DNA of 64,000 bases, taken from positions 62,001-126,000 of the forward strand of contig NZ_BAABKM010000005.1 in NCBI RefSeq assembly GCF_039543825.1, written 5' to 3'. The position numbers were made by a program, and so were the translations under genes. The DNA comes from Nocardioides conyzicola (GTDB lineage Bacteria > Actinomycetota > Actinomycetes > Propionibacteriales > Nocardioidaceae). Position 1 is the stretch's first letter; every line of letters begins with the position of its first letter. Below, piece by piece: positions 61,017-64,000 of the stretch. The notes under the pieces were generated by a model. It was not told where the DNA came from, ran no database searches, and was given only the letters and a program-made list of their open reading frames with translations.

Positions 61017-62186
61017 GTGAAGAGACGGATCACCACGACATTGGCGGTGGGAGCGGTGGCGACGCTCGCCCTGTCGGGCGCCCCCGCGGTCGCCGACAAC
61101 GGCGGCCACCAGCACCACGGCTCCGGCGAGCTCGAGACCGTGTTCGACGGCCTGAACGGTCCACGTGGCGTGGACGCGCTCGGCCACGGGCGCACGCTCG
61201 TCACCGAGACCGACGGCACCTTCAGCCTGATCCTGGAGCCGCACAAGCGCTGGCACCACTGGCGCGGCGCCCGCCACGGCAGCGCACCGCGCAAGATCGT
61301 GCTCGGTCAGGTACCGACGAACTTCGCCCCCGCCATCGCAGCGGGGCGCCACGGCACGATCTGGCTGCTGACCGGCGGCGCATCCCCGGACGAGCCCGCC
61401 GCCGACAACGGAGCGACCCTCTTCAAGTGGAAGGCGGGCTGGGCCGCACCCGTGGCGTTCGCGGACATCGCCGCCTACCAGGAGTCCGACCCCGACCCGT
61501 ACGACCTCGAGGACCTGCCCGCTGACAGCAATCCGTTCGGTCTGGCCGCCCTGCGCGACGGCAGCGTCCTGGTCGCCGACGCGGCCGGCAACGACCTGCT
61601 GCACGTCTCGAAGTCCGGAGACATCGAGACGGTCGCCCGGTTGAAGCCCCGCGAGGTCGTGACGCCCGAGGGCCTTCCCGGAGCCGGCACGCCTGCCACG
61701 GCCGAAGCAGTGGCCACGTCCGTGACGGTGGGCTCGGACGGCGCCTGGTACATCGGCGAGCTCCGTGGCTACCCGGCAACCCCGGGTACCTCCGAGATCT
61801 GGCGGGTCCGCCCGGGCACGACCGATGCACTCTGCGATCCGGAGAAGCCCTGGGGCGCCTGCCAGAGGTACGCCGACGGCCTCACCTCGATCGTCGACCT
61901 GGGTGCCGGACGGCACGGCATCTACGCGGTCACGCTCTCCAAGCTGAGCTGGCTCGCCGTCGAGTCACCTACGCCGCCCCCGGGCGCCGACATCGGTGGT
62001 CTGTTCCTCGTCAGCGGCGGGCACGGCCACGGCCACCACCGGCACGGGCACGGGCACGGGCACGGGGCGCGCATCACCGAGCTGGTGCCGGATCAGCTGC
62101 ACCTGCCGGGTGGGGTGGACGTCGCCGGCGACCCGTACGTCGTTGGCCCCGTCTTCGGTCCGGGCGCGCTCGCCAAGATCGACTGA
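61017..62186 (+). CDS. Secreted ScyD/ScyE-family protein with His/Gly-rich segment
   Basis: The 389-residue protein starts at GTG 61017, with GGGAGGGA seven bases upstream. VKRRITTTLAVGAVATLALSGAPAVADN is a clear Sec signal peptide (given here in two parts: basic VKRR, then the hydrophobic core to AVA). The body has beta-propeller-like motifs: LNGPRGVDALGHGRTLVTE, PFGLAALRDGSVLVADAAGNDLLHVSKSG and LPGGVDVAGDPYVV. ScyD/ScyE members are named from cyanobacterial scytonemin clusters but their wide relatives have no known activity. A tract of alternating His and Gly lies near 342-355 and may bind metal. It stands alone and is followed by a strong hairpin. Confidence 0.85.
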   Translation: MKRRITTTLAVGAVATLALSGAPAVADNGGHQHHGSGELETVFDGLNGPRGVDALGHGRTLVTETDGTFSLILEPHKRWHHWRGARHGSAPRKIVLGQVPTNFAPAIAAGRHGTIWLLTGGASPDEPAADNGATLFKWKAGWAAPVAFADIAAYQESDPDPYDLEDLPADSNPFGLAALRDGSVLVADAAGNDLLHVSKSGDIETVARLKPREVVTPEGLPGAGTPATAEAVATSVTVGSDGAWYIGELRGYPATPGTSEIWRVRPGTTDALCDPEKPWGACQRYADGLTSIVDLGAGRHGIYAVTLSKLSWLAVESPTPPPGADIGGLFLVSGGHGHGHHRHGHGHGHGARITELVPDQLHLPGGVDVAGDPYVVGPVFGPGALAKID

Positions 62187-62195
62187 CCACAGACG

Positions 62196-62241
62196 GCGTC
62201 GTCACCGATCGCGCACCCCATGCCGTGATCGGTGACGACGC
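62196..62241. terminator. 15-bp perfect-stem hairpin downstream of the ScyD-like gene
   Basis: GCGTCGTCACCGATC (62196-62210) pairs perfectly with GATCGGTGACGACGC (62227-62241) around a 16-base loop, starting 10 bases after the stop at 62186. No T-run follows, as is common for high-GC terminators. It covers an in-frame GTG at 62232, which argues against that start for the next gene. Confidence 0.75.
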
Positions 62242-62264
62242 GCTTCACCCCCTATCGTGCTGCC

Positions 62265-62552
62265 ATGGAGCTGGCGTTCTCAGGCGACGTCTGGCACTGG
62301 CGCGGGCCCGCGCCGCACCACTTCGTGTGGGTGCCCGAGGACGACGCGGCGCAGATCGAGGAGGTCGCGGCAGCGGTCACCTACGGCTGGGGCATGATCC
62401 CGGTGACCGTGCACCTCGGCGGCTCGACCTGGACCACCTCACTGTGGCCGAAGGACGGCGGCTACATCGTGCCGCTCAAGCTCGCGGTACGGCGGGCTGA
62501 GGAGGTCGACGTGGGCGACACCGTCGAGGTCCGGCTGACGCTCGACGTCTAG
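62265..62552 (+). CDS. DUF1905-family protein
   Basis: The 95-residue product starts at ATG 62265 (MELAFSGDVWHWRGPAPHHFVWV), the normal beginning of DUF1905 proteins. Other family marks are YGWGMIPVTVHLGGSTWTTSLWPKDGGYIVPLK and VDVGDTVEVRLTLDV. The function of DUF1905 is unknown; it is a small beta-barrel that in longer proteins is joined to a YdeI/OmpD-associated domain. The TAG stop shares CTAG with the convergent dehydrogenase gene. Confidence 0.88.
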   Translation: MELAFSGDVWHWRGPAPHHFVWVPEDDAAQIEEVAAAVTYGWGMIPVTVHLGGSTWTTSLWPKDGGYIVPLKLAVRRAEEVDVGDTVEVRLTLDV

Positions 62553-64000
62553 CGCGGCAGGCCGAGGATCCGCTCGCCGGCGACGTTGCGGAGGATCTGC
62601 GTCGTACCGCCCGCGATCGACAGGCACCGGGTGTTGAGCATCTCCCACAGGTCGGCGCGTACGTCGTCGGACGCCTCGAGCAGCACCGCGTCGCCGTGCA
62701 GCGAGACGACCAGCTCGGCGCCGTCCTGCCGGTTGCGTACGCCGAGCAGCTTGGCCACGCTCGACTCCGCGCCCGGACCCTGACCGGCGAGCGACCGCAT
62801 GGTCGCGCGCACCCCGAGCAGCGCGCAGACGGTCGCCAGCGCGATCGAGTGCCCGACCGCGACCCGCTGCGCCGAGGAGACGCCGGCGGCCGCGAGGTCG
62901 ATGGCCCGCTCGGTGCTCTTCGAGAGCCGGGCGCTCGCCATCGCGACCCGCTCGTTGGCGAGGGTCGTGCGCGCCAGCTTCCAGCCGTCGTCGACCTCGC
63001 CGACGACCATCTCGTCGGGCACGAAGACCTCGTCCAGGAACACCTCGTTGAAGAGCGCCTTGCCGGTGATCTCGCGCAGCGGGCGGACGTCGATCCCGGG
63101 GCTGTTCTTCATGTCGACGAGGAAGTAGCTGATGCCCTTGTGCTTGGGCACGTCCGGGTTGGTCCGCGCCAGGCAGATCCCCCAGTCGGCGCGCTCGGCG
63201 ACGGAGTTCCAGACCTTCTGGCCCGACAGCTTCCAACCCCCGTCGACCTTGGTGGCCTTGGTGCGCAGCGACGCCAGGTCGGACCCGGCGCCCGGCTCGG
63301 AGAAGAGCTGGCACCAGGTCAGGTCGCCGAGCAGCGACGGCCGCACGAACCGCTCCCGGAGCTCCTCCGTGCCGTGCTCCAGGATCGTCGGGACAGCCCA
63401 GCCGGCGATCACGATGTCGGGCCGGGTCAGCTCCGCGCGGGCCAGCTCCTGGTCGATGACGACCTGGGTGACCGCGTCCGCCCCGAGACCGTACGGCGCG
63501 GGCCAGTGCGGCGTCAGGTAGCCGGTCTCGACGAAGGCCGCCCGGCGCTCGCCCTCGGGCAGTGCCGCGATGCGTTCGACCGTCGCGCGGACCTCCGCCC
63601 GCACCTCGTCGTCGCGACCGTCCAGGTCGAGCTCAACCCGTCGCCGCGTGCCGCCGACGGCGGCCTCGACCAGCCGCTCGGCGGCGGCGTCGCCGTCCCC
63701 GACCAGTGCCCGCAGGGCCAGCGCCCGGCGCAGGTAGAGATGCGCGTCGTGCTCGAAGGTGAAGCCGATGCCGCCGAGCACCTGGATGCACGACTTGGCG
63801 ACCTCGACGGCCCCGTCGAAGACGATCGAGACCGCGACGTCCGCGGCGAACGCCCACTGCTCGTCGTCACCGTTCGCCACGCACGCCACGTCCCAGGCCG
63901 CCGCGGTCACCGCCTCGGCGGTCTCGAGCATCTCCGCGCACAGGTGCTTGACCGCCTGGAACGCGCCGATCTTCTGCCCGAACTGCTCGCGCACCTTGGC
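62549..64000 (-). CDS. Fused FadE34/ChsE3-like acyl-CoA dehydrogenase, 5' end cut by window edge
   Basis: At least 483 residues are present; the start is beyond 64000. The visible part opens with the end of a first dehydrogenase unit (EQFGQKIGAFQAVKHLCAEM, GGIGFTFEHDAHLYLRRA), then a linker near residue 115, then a complete second unit with HWPAPYGLGADAV, CQLFSEPGAGSDLASLRTKATK, LSGQKVWNSVAERADWGI and the end GGTTQILRNVAGERILGLPR. Two units in one chain resemble FadE34 (Rv3573c, ChsE3), which acts on a longer steroid side chain. In M. tuberculosis kstR lies just beside fadE34, so kstR may be right of this window. It is distinct from the fused chsE1E2 at 53258. Confidence 0.88.
   Translation of the reverse strand, partial: AKVREQFGQKIGAFQAVKHLCAEMLETAEAVTAAAWDVACVANGDDEQWAFAADVAVSIVFDGAVEVAKSCIQVLGGIGFTFEHDAHLYLRRALALRALVGDGDAAAERLVEAAVGGTRRRVELDLDGRDDEVRAEVRATVERIAALPEGERRAAFVETGYLTPHWPAPYGLGADAVTQVVIDQELARAELTRPDIVIAGWAVPTILEHGTEELRERFVRPSLLGDLTWCQLFSEPGAGSDLASLRTKATKVDGGWKLSGQKVWNSVAERADWGICLARTNPDVPKHKGISYFLVDMKNSPGIDVRPLREITGKALFNEVFLDEVFVPDEMVVGEVDDGWKLARTTLANERVAMASARLSKSTERAIDLAAAGVSSAQRVAVGHSIALATVCALLGVRATMRSLAGQGPGAESSVAKLLGVRNRQDGAELVVSLHGDAVLLEASDDVRADLWEMLNTRCLSIAGGTTQILRNVAGERILGLPR

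Noticed and set aside
62232..62264. GTG 62232 as start of the DUF1905 protein
   Set aside because: It lies within the right arm of a 15-bp hairpin and adds residues not typical of the family; ATG 62265 fits.
1..64000. tRNA or rRNA genes, prophage or IS transposases
   Set aside because: No recognisable tRNA-like T-loop/acceptor pattern, rRNA segment, integrase or DDE transposase was seen on reading the sequence; no covariance search could be run.

Overview
The window is very GC-rich with strong third-position G/C bias, many GTG starts and ATGA, GTGA or TGATG gene overlaps. Together with near full-length matches to the cholesterol catabolism genes of Mycobacterium tuberculosis, this points to a high-GC actinomycete. 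A Nocardioides-like member of the Nocardioidaceae is my best guess, inferred from gene style and not proven. I saw no rRNA, tRNA, insertion sequence, prophage or CRISPR array.

Layout. (1) 1-9229: a secreted protein of more than 1,600 residues with lamin-tail, Ig-like and NHL modules, cut by the left edge; a coupled pair of degenerate hydrolases (phospholipase C-like and M20 peptidase-like); a tandem GNAT; two small membrane proteins; and an isocitrate lyase/PEP mutase family enzyme. (2) 9226-17515: the steroid C/D-ring (HIP) block, fadA6-kstR2-ipdF-fadE30 divergent from fadD3-fadE31-fadE32-fadE33, with a palindrome between the two arms. (3) 17817-21430: the A/B-ring operon hsaA-hsaD-hsaC-hsaB behind a KstR-type site. 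(4) 21535-31434: a six-gene unit of homocysteine S-methyltransferase, two ABC ATPases, two FtsX-type permeases and a Tat lipoprotein flavin oxidase. (5) 31644-38203: an unknown membrane protein, then hsaE-hsaG-hsaF divergent from kstD-hsd4B around a perfect KstR-type site. (6) 38279-50743: accessory genes, including a serine/acid repeat protein, a YceH-methyltransferase fusion, HrpB helicase, a TetR/MFS pair, an MFS-monooxygenase-ECF sigma operon, a dienelactone hydrolase-LLM pair and a DUF559-type gene bracketed by inverted 21-bp repeat arrays. (7) 50808-59290: the side-chain operon chsE1E2-chsH2(N)-chsH2(C)-chsH1-ltp2, then KstR-site-linked hydrolase and WS/DGAT genes. (8) 59287-64000: tandem repeats, an SOS-box-controlled 13E12-type HNH gene, a ScyD-like secreted protein, a DUF1905 protein and a fused FadE34-like acyl-CoA dehydrogenase cut by the right edge.

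How the genes work together. ChsE, ChsH and Ltp2 remove the last three side-chain carbons. KstD, HsaA/B, HsaC and HsaD open and cleave rings A and B. HsaE, HsaF and HsaG turn the released dienoate into pyruvate and propionyl-CoA. FadD3, FadE30, IpdF, FadE31-33 and FadA6 process the remaining HIP rings. The same blocks exist in M. tuberculosis (Rv3534c-Rv3573c) but are in a different order here and separated by accessory DNA. Four KstR-type sites and one KstR2-type palindrome suggest the two-regulator scheme is kept, although kstR itself is outside the window. The most unusual points are the reciprocal fusion/split in the side-chain operon, the repeat-bounded DUF559 cassette, a 27-codon ORF bridging kstR2 and fadA6, and the paired degenerate hydrolases.
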